9,440 bases of DNA from Candidatus Bathyarchaeota archaeon (GCA_030601645.1 JAUWBQ010000052.1:1-9440); one strand, 5' to 3'. Shown: positions 1 through 5,630, counted from the first letter of the stretch. Program-made: numbers and translations. The notes: generated by a model from the letters alone, not told the origin.

Positions 1-1
1 C

Positions 2-559
2 ACCACGGCCCTGGCTGTCGCTGACGCTGCGGGGAACATGGTCTGCGTCAACCAGACCATTGTGAACTCCTTCGGCTGCGGCGTGGTCGTCCCCGGGACT
101 GGTATCGTGATGAACTGTGCGATGTACGGCCTCGACCCGGAGCCCGGCCACGCCAACAGCATCGACGGGAGGAAGAGGCGGATCCAGAACGTCTGCCCGA
201 CCGTTGTGCTCACGGACGGCGAGCCCTACATGGCGTTGGGGGCGCCCGGGGGGAGGAACATCCAGGTCTCCGTGGCCCAGGTGATCATGCACGTTGTGGA
301 CTTCGGCATGGGGGTCCAGAAGGCAATCGAAGCCCCTAGGATCACCCGGGAGACGGGCGAGGTTTACGTGGACAACAGGTTCCCCGTCGGGGTCAGGGAC
401 GCCTTGGCTGGGATGGGCCACGACGTCGTCTGGGTGGACCAGGAGCTGAAGAGCTGGGCGAGGCCGGTGGGCGTGCTGAGGGATCCGGAGACGGGGCTCC
501 TCCACGGCGGCGTCCAGTGCCACCTGAACGGCTTCGAATCCATCGCCATCGGCTACTGA
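2..559 (+). CDS. Gamma-glutamyltranspeptidase-like Ntn-hydrolase, 3' part (small subunit)
   Basis: Only the C-terminal part is present; the frame is open from base 2 and the gene starts outside the window. Family members self-cleave before a Thr, which becomes the N-terminal nucleophile of the small subunit. The first two codons here, ACC ACG (TT), followed by LAVADAAGN, match the TTHxSVxDxxGN start of that subunit, so the window begins almost exactly at the expected cleavage site. Also visible are an NSFGCGVV stretch, DPEPGHANSI, the GAPGG oxyanion loop (about bases 240-254) and a C-terminal ESIAIGY. The Asp of E. coli GGT (D433) that binds the substrate alpha-amino group aligns with Gly in AMYGLDPEPG. 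The large group of GGT-like proteins with a FDPxPGHPNSI-type motif shares this loss, so true gamma-glutamyl transfer is not assured. Family assignment is firm, substrate is not. The ATG at 38 is internal and not the start. Confidence 0.86.
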   Translation, partial: TTALAVADAAGNMVCVNQTIVNSFGCGVVVPGTGIVMNCAMYGLDPEPGHANSIDGRKRRIQNVCPTVVLTDGEPYMALGAPGGRNIQVSVAQVIMHVVDFGMGVQKAIEAPRITRETGEVYVDNRFPVGVRDALAGMGHDVVWVDQELKSWARPVGVLRDPETGLLHGGVQCHLNGFESIAIGY

Positions 560-572
560 TACAGAAAAATAT

Positions 573-630
573 CCCATTTTTCATAACAAGAAAAAAATCC
601 AGTCCTTTGATGACTGAAGAAAAAAATGGG
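573..630. terminator. Nested inverted repeat, probable bidirectional terminator between convergent genes
   Basis: An outer repeat, CCCATTTTT (573-581) against AAAAATGGG (622-630), encloses an inner hairpin, CAGTC (600-604) against GACTG (612-616). Read on the minus strand, the inner hairpin is followed by a run of seven T, the form of an intrinsic terminator for the S9 peptidase. On the plus strand, a T5 run at 577-581 follows the GGT-like stop at 557-559. Archaeal RNA polymerase terminates mainly at T-runs, so both genes can end here. Confidence 0.6.
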
Positions 631-644
631 TTGTTTCTTAGAGA

Positions 645-2606
645 TCAAGTGGTGTCTTTTTCCAGTATCCAGCGCTCAAACCACTGGACGACCCGCTTCG
701 AGCGGTCCACATGTAGCCTGGGCTCCCCGATGCCGTGGGGCTGCCTCGGGTAGATCACCATCTGCGTTGGCACCCCCTGCTTCCTGAGGGCGTTGAACAG
801 CTCCTGCCCCTGGCTGATCGGGACCCTGACGTCCTTCTCGCCGTGCTGGATGAGGGTTGGGGTCCTGACGCCCCTCACCTGGAACATCGCCGAGTGGCTC
901 CTATAGGGCTCCAGGTCGTCCCAGAACTCCCCGTGGAAGTAGTCCGGGATGAAGGAGGTTATGTCGGAGGTGCCGTTGAAGCTCATAAGGTTGGTGACCC
1001 CGGCACCGACGCACGCCGCCTTGAACCTGTTCGTCTGGGTGATCACCCAGCTCGTCATGAAGCCGCCGTAGCTCCAGCCTAGGATGCCCATCCTCTCCGG
1101 GTCCACCAGACCCTCCTCGATGAGGTGGTCGACGCCCGCCATGATGTCCTCGTAGTCGCCGCCGCCCCAGTCGTCGTAGTTGGCGAACCGGAACTCATTC
1201 CCGTAGCCGCTACTACCCCGGGGGTTGGCCCTCAGCATCGCGAAGCCCCTCTGGCAGAGCTCAGCGGTGTTCCCGTACCTCATGGGGTCCGCTGCGTAGG
1301 TGCGCCCGTAGACGCCGGTGGGCCCTCCGTGCACCTCGACCACGAGCGGGTACCTCTTCCCCTCCTCGTAACCCAGCGGGTAATAGACGACTCCCTCGAT
1401 CTCCAGACCGTCCCCCGACTTCCACGTAATGACCTCGGCCCTCGGGACCTCAGCGTCCGGCCACGCCTCAGGGAGGTCGGGCCGCGCCACCATCCTCTCG
1501 GTGCCAGTCTCGGGATCCAGGATATACACCGAGTTCATCATGTCGAAGTCCTCGGCGGCGTATACTATCAGACCCGAGGCCCCAACGTCGTAGGCTTTCC
1601 TCCCGAACTCGGTATGTGTAATCTTCCTTCCCTCGCCGCCCGAGGCGGGGAGTTCCCAGAGCTGCGATGTTACGCTCTCCGACTCGTAGCAGTAGACGCT
1701 CTCTCCGTCTGGAGACCAGCCGACGAGATAGCTCTGGCTGTCCGGTGTCCTGAACAGGGGCCTGTCATCGCCGCCGTCTGTCGGGTAGAGGGTAATCCTG
1801 CTCGAGAAGGCCCAGGCGACGGGCTGGTCCCCGGTGACGCAGGCGATCCACCTGCCATCAGGGGAGGCCTTGAGGCCCAAGGCCCCGCTGGCTAGGATCC
1901 CCAGATCCCTGAGCCCATCTGCCTCGATGGGCTCCTCGGGATCCGAGGGGACTAGGGCAAGCCGTGAGTTCGGCCACTCCTCGGCCAGCGGGCTGGGCTG
2001 GTGCTTGAAGGCGATGTGGTCGCCGTCGGGGAGCCAGTCGAATTCCACGACCTGGAACTTCCCCTTCGTGATCTGCTTGGCCTCCGGGAGCTCTCTGGGC
2101 CCGACGCTGAAGGGCACCCTGTAGAGGTGCTGGTAGTCGTACTCCTCGTGCCACAGGTAGGCGTCGTCCTTGGTCTTGGTCTTCTTCTCCTTCTCCTCCG
2201 TCGGGGGCTCGGGCATCAAGAACGCGATGTACCCCCCGTCGGGCGCCCACCCTATGGAGGTTATCCCGTACTTCTCGTCGTCCGTCAGGGCCCAGGCCTC
2301 CCCGCCATCCGCCCTCATCGCGTAGAGGTTGGACTTCTCCTTCCTGGTTGAGACGAACGCGATATAATCACCACAGGGTGACCACTTGGGCTGGGTCTCG
2401 CTCCCCTCCCCGAAGGTGAGCTGGCGCTTCTCCCCCGATTCGACGTCCGCCAGGTAAAGGTGGTGGATGAACTGGCTCTTCTCATCCGTCAGCAGGGGCT
2501 CCCTCACCGTGAAGACGACCTTCTTGCCGTCCGGTGAAAGGGTTACCTCGTTGATCAAAGGATAGTGTATCTGGCCCTCGATGGACCACCAACTGCTCTC
2601 GGTCAT
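645..2606 (-). CDS. S9 family serine peptidase (prolyl oligopeptidase / acylaminoacyl-peptidase type)
   Basis: A cytoplasmic alpha/beta-hydrolase peptidase that removes acyl-amino acids or short peptides. With the start at 2606 it has 653 residues, normal for the family. Residues about 15-390 form a beta-propeller with repeated SPDG/SPCG/APDG blade motifs. Residues about 395-653 are the catalytic domain: HGGP at 426-429, NPRGSSGYG, the nucleophile Ser512 in GWSYGG, Asp592 in GEKDVRVP and His624 in PHGIGE. The triad is complete. There is no signal peptide or membrane segment. A charged Glu/Lys insert (residues about 134-150) lies in the propeller. An upstream in-frame ATG at 2630 would add eight residues, but it falls at the edge of the TATA-like element (2632-2640). 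Transcription would then start near 2609, so the ATG at 2606 is preferred as a leaderless start. Shares a 118-base divergent gap with the M19 gene. Confidence 0.95.
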   Translation of the reverse strand: MTESSWWSIEGQIHYPLINEVTLSPDGKKVVFTVREPLLTDEKSQFIHHLYLADVESGEKRQLTFGEGSETQPKWSPCGDYIAFVSTRKEKSNLYAMRADGGEAWALTDDEKYGITSIGWAPDGGYIAFLMPEPPTEEKEKKTKTKDDAYLWHEEYDYQHLYRVPFSVGPRELPEAKQITKGKFQVVEFDWLPDGDHIAFKHQPSPLAEEWPNSRLALVPSDPEEPIEADGLRDLGILASGALGLKASPDGRWIACVTGDQPVAWAFSSRITLYPTDGGDDRPLFRTPDSQSYLVGWSPDGESVYCYESESVTSQLWELPASGGEGRKITHTEFGRKAYDVGASGLIVYAAEDFDMMNSVYILDPETGTERMVARPDLPEAWPDAEVPRAEVITWKSGDGLEIEGVVYYPLGYEEGKRYPLVVEVHGGPTGVYGRTYAADPMRYGNTAELCQRGFAMLRANPRGSSGYGNEFRFANYDDWGGGDYEDIMAGVDHLIEEGLVDPERMGILGWSYGGFMTSWVITQTNRFKAACVGAGVTNLMSFNGTSDITSFIPDYFHGEFWDDLEPYRSHSAMFQVRGVRTPTLIQHGEKDVRVPISQGQELFNALRKQGVPTQMVIYPRQPHGIGEPRLHVDRSKRVVQWFERWILEKDTT

Positions 2607-2631
2607 AAGCGTTCGAACACCTACAGTCATT

Positions 2632-2640
2632 CATAAGATA
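2632..2640 (-). promoter_or_regulatory. TATA box of the S9 peptidase gene
   Basis: Read on the minus strand this is TATCTTATG, within a longer AT-rich run (2631-2645). Its centre is about 30 bases before the ATG at 2606. With the usual archaeal spacing of about 26 bases to the transcription start, the mRNA would begin within a few bases of that ATG. This decides between the two candidate starts. Position inferred by eye. Confidence 0.5.
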
Positions 2641-2688
2641 ATATTGTTGCGCGTCCAAAGTCGGGAACATGGAAAACAAGGGGTTACG

Positions 2689-2697
2689 CCTTTAAGC
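2689..2697 (+). promoter_or_regulatory. TATA box of the M19 dipeptidase-like gene
   Basis: CCTTTAAGC is centred near 2693, 32 bases before the ATG at 2725. The predicted transcription start (about 2719) gives a leaderless or nearly leaderless message, and no Shine-Dalgarno is needed or seen. Confidence 0.55.
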
Positions 2698-2724
2698 TCC
2701 GAGTCGTCTCTTTCCTCGATCGAA

Positions 2725-3819
2725 ATGAGCAGGAGCTATCTCGACCTGAGCAGGGACGAGGAGGAGCACGCCCTAGCCATCCACCGGGAGAGCGTGGTCA
2801 TCGACGCGAGCATCGTCGCCTTCATCGACTACGTGGGCGAGGACATCTGGCTCGACGACGTCCTCAGGGGTGGTGTGACCGCAAGCAACGCCACGGTCTG
2901 CATGCAGATGACCCTGAGCGAGGCCCTCCACGAGCTCTCGGAGTACCACTCCTGGGCGGAGAAGAAGGCGGAGAAAGCCCTCATCGTCCGGAAGGCCTCT
3001 GACATCGAGAAAGCGAAGAAAGAGGGGAAGCACGGGGTGATACTGGGCCCCCAGGACAGCAGCTTCCTGGAGGGGAGCCTCCGGTTCCTGGAGACGGCCT
3101 GGGACTGGGGCATAAGGATCATCCAGCTGACCTACAACAGCCGGAACGAGGCGGGGGACGGCTGCACGGAGCGTTGCGACGCGGGGCTGAGCAACTATGG
3201 CGTCGAGCTTGTCGAGGCCATGAACGACCGGGGGGTGCTCATCGACCTGAGCCACGTCGGGGACAAGAGCACCATGGAGGCCATCGAGACGTCCAGGGAC
3301 CCCGTCAGCTTCACCCACGCCATACCGAGATCGTCTACTCCCAAGGAGATGGGGGGCTACGCCGAGTGGGCCAGCAAGACCAGCCCGTACGGCTATTTCA
3401 AGGAGTACTCGGTGGCCAGGGGGCGCACCGACGAAGCCATTCAGGCGTGCGCTGAGAAGGGCGGGGTGATCGGCGTGACGCCGTTCTTCGCCAAGAAGTG
3501 GGGGACCTCGACGCTGACCGACGACCTCATGGATCAAGTGGACCACACGGTGGACTTGGTGGGCTCGGATCACGTGGGCTTCGGCTCCGACCTAGACTTC
3601 AGGAACTCCGTGACCCGGGGCGCCTACATCTGGAAGCACCCTGAGAGGATCGACGTCGTTTACTACACGCCGATGGACGAGACATGGGGCTACGGCTGGC
3701 TGGAGCACATGCCCAACCTCGCCAGGGGGCTCGTCGCCCGGGGCTACTCCGACGAGGAGATCAGGGGCATCCTAGGGGGCAACTTCCTAAGGCTATTCAG
3801 AAAAGTCTGGGGCGAGTAG
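2725..3819 (+). CDS. Peptidase M19 (membrane/renal dipeptidase) family protein with altered metal site
   Basis: A TIM-barrel amidohydrolase-fold protein of 364 residues, about the usual length for M19. Start at 2725: the frame is open back to 2581, but the TATA box at 2689-2697 makes the upstream part untranscribed. Recognisable are WGIRIIQLTYNSRNEAGDGC (residues 128-147), DLSH (His177), FTH (His198), DHVGFGSDLD (282-291, catalytic-type Asp289) and GGNFLRLF near the C-terminus. His177 and His198 match the two metal-2 ligands of renal dipeptidase. The DGHND motif that supplies the metal-1 His and Asp is replaced by DASIV (27-31), the bridging Glu is Gln110 in GPQDSS, and the substrate-binding His of LTHN is Tyr137. 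It therefore cannot bind a standard di-zinc centre. I recall similar environmental M19 homologues with this pattern, so it may be a subfamily with a different reaction. No signal peptide seen. Family firm, dipeptidase activity doubtful. Confidence 0.93.
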   Translation: MSRSYLDLSRDEEEHALAIHRESVVIDASIVAFIDYVGEDIWLDDVLRGGVTASNATVCMQMTLSEALHELSEYHSWAEKKAEKALIVRKASDIEKAKKEGKHGVILGPQDSSFLEGSLRFLETAWDWGIRIIQLTYNSRNEAGDGCTERCDAGLSNYGVELVEAMNDRGVLIDLSHVGDKSTMEAIETSRDPVSFTHAIPRSSTPKEMGGYAEWASKTSPYGYFKEYSVARGRTDEAIQACAEKGGVIGVTPFFAKKWGTSTLTDDLMDQVDHTVDLVGSDHVGFGSDLDFRNSVTRGAYIWKHPERIDVVYYTPMDETWGYGWLEHMPNLARGLVARGYSDEEIRGILGGNFLRLFRKVWGE

Positions 3820-3820
3820 C

Positions 3821-3832
3821 CCTTCTTTTTCT
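3821..3832 (+). terminator. T-rich terminator after the M19 gene
   Basis: CCTTCTTTTTCT begins directly after the TAG stop. A pyrimidine/T5 tract of this kind is typical of archaeal transcript ends. No hairpin is evident. Confidence 0.4.
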
Positions 3833-3862
3833 AGGGTTCGTTACTTCCACCAGATCAAATGC

Positions 3863-3869
3863 TTTATAC
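3863..3869 (+). promoter_or_regulatory. TATA-like promoter element for the NTF2-like gene
   Basis: TTTATAC, centred at 3866, would start transcription near 3892. That leaves a leader of about 108 bases before the GTG at 4000, unusually long next to the near-leaderless neighbours and consistent with this gene having a Shine-Dalgarno. Confidence 0.45.
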
Positions 3870-3999
3870 GGTCTTCCGCCGAGAAGCCCAGGCCCACAGA
3901 GGACTACAGACGCGTCGACCCCGAGGGCTATGAGAAGGCCTTAAGGAGGGCTATATTCATCTGCGTGAGGGCCATTAAAGCTTGAAGGAGGATAATGGG

Positions 4000-4422
4000 G
4001 TGCAAAACAGAAAGGAGATGTTGGAGGCGCTTGCCGCCTGGCAGGAGGCCTGGGATCGCCACGATCTAGACGGCGTCATGGATCTCTTCCACGAGGACGT
4101 CCTCTTCGAGAACTGGACCGGAGCCAGGGTGAGGGGGAGGGAGAACCTCCGGAGGGCCTGGACTCCCTGGTTCAGGAACCACGGCGGATTCCGCTTCACG
4201 ATGGAGGACACCTTCGCAGACGAAGCCCAGCAGAAAGCCCTGACCCGGTGGCGCCTCGACTGGCCTTCCATCGAGAAGGGTCACGAAGGGGAGCACGAGA
4301 CAAGACGCGGCGTCGACGTTATCCGATTCGAGGATGGGAAGATCATCGAGAAGCTTACCTACTCCAAGACCATAGTTGAGATCGAGGGTCGAAGGATCCG
4401 CCTCCGAGCCCATGGAGGATAG
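4000..4422 (+). CDS. SnoaL-like / NTF2-like fold protein
   Basis: A 140-residue protein of the nuclear transport factor 2 superfamily (SnoaL-like/DUF4440-like), small cone-shaped alpha+beta barrels that act as isomerases, hydrolases or binding domains. Visible are the N-terminal helix with LAAWQEAWDRHDLDGVMDLF (11-30), the HEDVLFENWTG strand, RGRENLRRAW (46-54) and the final strands ending in GKIIEKLTYSK (113-123). The Shine-Dalgarno AAGGAGGA at 3985-3992 lies 7 bases before the GTG at 4000, so GTG is chosen over the in-frame TTG at 3982, which overlaps the ribosome site. No signal peptide or membrane segment. Polyketide-cyclase residues cannot be assigned, so substrate and reaction are unknown. 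It is monocistronic and not obviously linked to its neighbours. Confidence 0.85.
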   Translation: MQNRKEMLEALAAWQEAWDRHDLDGVMDLFHEDVLFENWTGARVRGRENLRRAWTPWFRNHGGFRFTMEDTFADEAQQKALTRWRLDWPSIEKGHEGEHETRRGVDVIRFEDGKIIEKLTYSKTIVEIEGRRIRLRAHGG

Positions 4423-4440
4423 ATGCCAGCCATCAGCTCC

Positions 4441-4457
4441 CTATTTTACACAAATAG
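4441..4457 (+). terminator. Small hairpin downstream of the NTF2-like gene
   Basis: CTATTT (4441-4446) and AAATAG (4452-4457) form a 6-base stem with a 5-base loop, 18 bases after the stop. No T-run follows, so this is only a weak terminator or 3'-end structure. Confidence 0.25.
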
Positions 4458-4477
4458 CGTGTTCAGGAAGGAGCTGC

Positions 4478-4543
4478 ATGCCCATTGAACTCGTCACTGA
4501 AAAGAACCCAGAAATAAAACAAAAAACTATGACGATTGACTAA
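4478..4543 (+). CDS. Possible 21-residue small protein
   Basis: A 22-codon frame (MPIELVTEKNPEIK...TMTID, then TAA) starts with ATG 4 bases after a purine-rich GGAAGGAG (4466-4473), a good Shine-Dalgarno match at slightly short spacing. It could be read as a second gene on the transcript of the NTF2-like gene. It is charged, with no membrane segment, and I recognise no family. Its 3' half overlaps the A-rich stretch that serves as the minus-strand terminator of the zinc-ribbon gene. Such a short frame can arise by chance; the alternatives are a truncated gene start or plain intergenic sequence. Confidence 0.2.
   Translation: MPIELVTEKNPEIKQKTMTID
4511..4530 (-). terminator. Poly-T terminator of the zinc-ribbon gene
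   Basis: On the minus strand the stretch reads ATAGTTTTTTGTTTTATTTC, 50 bases after the zinc-ribbon stop. A short hairpin, CGTGC-CTACCC-GCACG (4552-4567), lies between the stop and the T-run. This is a good archaeal termination signal. Confidence 0.5.
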
Positions 4544-4579
4544 AACTCCCTCGTGCGGGTAGGCACGAACCTGAGCCTA

Positions 4580-4750
4580 TCAATACCTTCTCGGCGGCCT
4601 ATGCTTCTGGAAGCACTCCCTGCAGTACACCGGCCGACCCTCCGTGGGCTTGAAGGGGACTTCGTCCTCTTTCCCACAGTCAGAACAGACGATCTTGGTC
4701 ATCTCTCTGGGGCCACGGTCGTAACTGCCGCGCCTCTCTCTGTATCCCAA
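4580..4750 (-). CDS. Small CxxC-x17-CxxC zinc-ribbon protein (56 residues)
   Basis: A short protein, MGYRERRGSYDRGPREMTKI followed by VCSDCGKEDEVPFKP and GRPVYCRECFQKHRPPRRY. Cys22, Cys25, Cys43 and Cys46 form two CxxC knuckles exactly 17 residues apart, the signature of the CxxC-x17-CxxC domain (TIGR04272 type) found in small archaeal and candidate-phylum bacterial proteins. The knuckles should hold one zinc, and the flanking Arg-rich tails suggest nucleic-acid or ribosome contact (inference). The start is a TTG at 4750: the Shine-Dalgarno AAAAGGAG (4766-4759) lies 8 bases upstream. The in-frame GTG at 4759 overlaps that Shine-Dalgarno and is less likely. A TATA-like box is at 4831-4840. The gene is short and uses TTG, so routine callers may miss it in favour of the 111-codon frame on the opposite strand. 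Confidence 0.87.
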   Translation of the reverse strand: MGYRERRGSYDRGPREMTKIVCSDCGKEDEVPFKPTEGRPVYCRECFQKHRPPRRY

Positions 4751-4830
4751 TACTTTCACTCCTTTTCGATTCGCATGCTCAGAACGCCTCGCGGTATTCC
4801 CCGCACACTGCCCACGAGGTTGGCATTACT

Positions 4831-4840
4831 GCTTTTAAAC
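4831..4840 (-). promoter_or_regulatory. TATA box of the zinc-ribbon gene
   Basis: GTTTAAAAGC on the minus strand, centred at about 4836. Transcription would start near 4809, giving a leader of about 58 bases that contains the Shine-Dalgarno used for the TTG start. Confidence 0.5.
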
Positions 4841-4858
4841 CTATGTATGAAAGGTTCT

Positions 4859-4913
4859 GGTAACTTGTCGGGACTTGGGCGATATTAAATCAGGTTGGTA
4901 ACTGGCGGGACTT
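4859..4913 (-). repeat. Two imperfect direct repeats upstream of the zinc-ribbon promoter
   Basis: On the minus strand, AAGTCCCGCCAGTTACC (4913-4897) and AAGTCCCGACAAGTTACC (4876-4859) match at 16 of 18 aligned positions, with starts 37 bases apart. They lie about 23-77 bases upstream of the TATA box, where an archaeal activator or repressor would bind. They could also be a trace of a local duplication. Confidence 0.5.
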
Positions 4914-5064
4914 TTTTTCAGATTTCGTAGTGAAACACGCAGTGTTTTTCCCAGCTATTATCATACTTCGATTTATTATAGCTCAAAGTCTGGAACATAT
5001 GCATCGAGTTGTCTGCATTAACGGATATTCAATTATATAGTGCATTATCTAGGGAGGTACCTAG
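4914..5064. other. AT-rich intergenic stretch
   Basis: No convincing gene is seen. It contains a T7 run (4912-4918), AT-rich tracts around 4966-4981, a TATA-like AATTATATAG (5031-5040) flanked by two copies of TGCATTA (5014-5020 and 5041-5047), and an inverted repeat, CTAGG (5049-5053) with CCTAG (5060-5064), just before the ATG at 5065. Confidence 0.4.
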
Positions 5065-5190
5065 ATGGATGAAAATCGGTTCCAATACGGATCAGGATTC
5101 GAGGTCTTTCGTTGTTCTTTGAGATGTTTGATCGCTGTGCAGGTGTTGTACTACTTCCGCCCTTCTACGATGCTCCCTCCACCGCTATAG
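5065..5190 (+). CDS. Possible 41-residue small protein with its own promoter
   Basis: MDENRFQYGSGFEVFRCSLR is followed by a short hydrophobic run (CLIAVQVLYYF) and a Pro-rich tail. The TATA-like element at 5031-5040 is 29 bases before the ATG, the spacing seen for other genes here, and GGGAGG (5052-5057) is 7 bases upstream. The inverted repeat CTAGG/CCTAG covers that site and the predicted transcription start. The last 26 bases overlap the end of the minus-strand 130-residue gene, tail to tail. I recognise no family. Against it are the short length, an amino-acid composition not clearly protein-like and the overlap. It could instead be a regulatory RNA or chance. Confidence 0.28.
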   Translation: MDENRFQYGSGFEVFRCSLRCLIAVQVLYYFRPSTMLPPPL

Positions 5191-5557
5191 GCAGGTCTAC
5201 CGTCACGGTCGCCGCGACACTGGTGTCATCAGTCAAGTCAATAGTGAATGTCTGACCCTGAACGTAAATATGATATTCCCCTTGCTCAAGCCTTGTGCCG
5301 CTGAGTCCATTCGCATTCGTATGGCCGTCGAAAACCTCCTCATTCAGATAGTTTGTGATCTTGACCTCTTGGCCTTGGACCGGTTCACCGTCCTGGTCGA
5401 CGACCGAGACGGATAGAGACCATTTACCCGCGGAGGAGGGAGACTTGGCTGAGACGTAAGGGCGACCCGTCTCAAGCAGGTTGGAGAAGAGCAGCACTAC
5501 TACAAGGGCGAACATCACCCGTTGGCGTGCCTCACATCTGCCTCTCTGGCTCGACAT
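5165..5557 (-). CDS. Exported small protein with one Ig-like/carboxypeptidase-regulatory-like beta domain
   Basis: 130 residues. A positively charged N-terminus (RGRCEARQR) is followed by a hydrophobic segment at about 14-28 (VMFALVVVLLFSNLL), a signal peptide or anchor; cleavage after VSA (about 37) is possible. Residues 46-122 look like one beta-sandwich: WSLSVSVVDQDGEPVQGQEV, then a strand, a turn of the NANGLSGTRLEQGEYHIYV type and VAATVTVDLP. The DxxGxPVxGxxVxI...TxxxG...LxxGxYxIxV pattern is that of CarboxypepD_reg/transthyretin-like or SpaA-like folds, which mediate adhesion or act as spacers on surface proteins. It has no catalytic residues. Divergent from the coiled-coil membrane protein, with the two start codons 73 bases apart and a shared palindromic TATA region. 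A role outside the cell, perhaps as a partner of that protein, is inferred from the arrangement alone. Confidence 0.75.
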   Translation of the reverse strand: MSSQRGRCEARQRVMFALVVVLLFSNLLETGRPYVSAKSPSSAGKWSLSVSVVDQDGEPVQGQEVKITNYLNEEVFDGHTNANGLSGTRLEQGEYHIYVQGQTFTIDLTDDTSVAATVTVDLPIAVEGAS

Positions 5558-5575
5558 GACTTCTCTAAAATCAGT

Positions 5576-5594
5576 TAGTGTTAGCTGAACACTA
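5576..5594. promoter_or_regulatory. 19-base inverted repeat, candidate operator
   Basis: TAGTGTT (5576-5582) and AACACTA (5588-5594) are perfect 7-base arms around AGCTG. The repeat overlaps the left end of the shared TATA palindrome. For the minus-strand gene it sits between TATA and transcription start; for the plus-strand gene it covers the BRE/TATA edge. One bound dimer could silence both genes. Confidence 0.45.
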
Positions 5595-5601
5595 TAATAG
5601 T
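5591..5601. promoter_or_regulatory. Palindromic TATA region shared by two divergent genes
   Basis: ACTATAATAGT is palindromic around its central base. Counting about 27 bases each way from 5596 puts transcription starts near 5623 (+) and 5569 (-), 8 and 12 bases before the ATGs at 5631 and 5557. Neither gene has another equally good TATA element in this 73-base gap. Confidence 0.5.
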
Positions 5602-5630
5602 TGCTATTGTAATAGGTCTTTTTGGGGAAT

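Noticed and set aside
517..753. 78-codon plus-strand frame spanning the GGT/S9 junction
   Set aside because: It runs through the terminator region into antisense of S9 and has no ribosome site or recognisable sequence.
1125..1895. 256-codon plus-strand frame inside the S9 peptidase
   Set aside because: Shadow frame in GC-rich DNA; the minus strand carries a complete S9 catalytic triad across the same bases.
2773..3573. 266-codon minus-strand frame inside the M19 gene
   Set aside because: Composition is His/Val/Gly-rich shadow coding; the plus strand shows clear M19 motifs.
4553..4888. 111-codon plus-strand open frame
   Set aside because: It is antisense to the zinc-ribbon gene, whose Cys spacing, Shine-Dalgarno and promoter are convincing. 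The plus frame has no Shine-Dalgarno and no protein-like motif.
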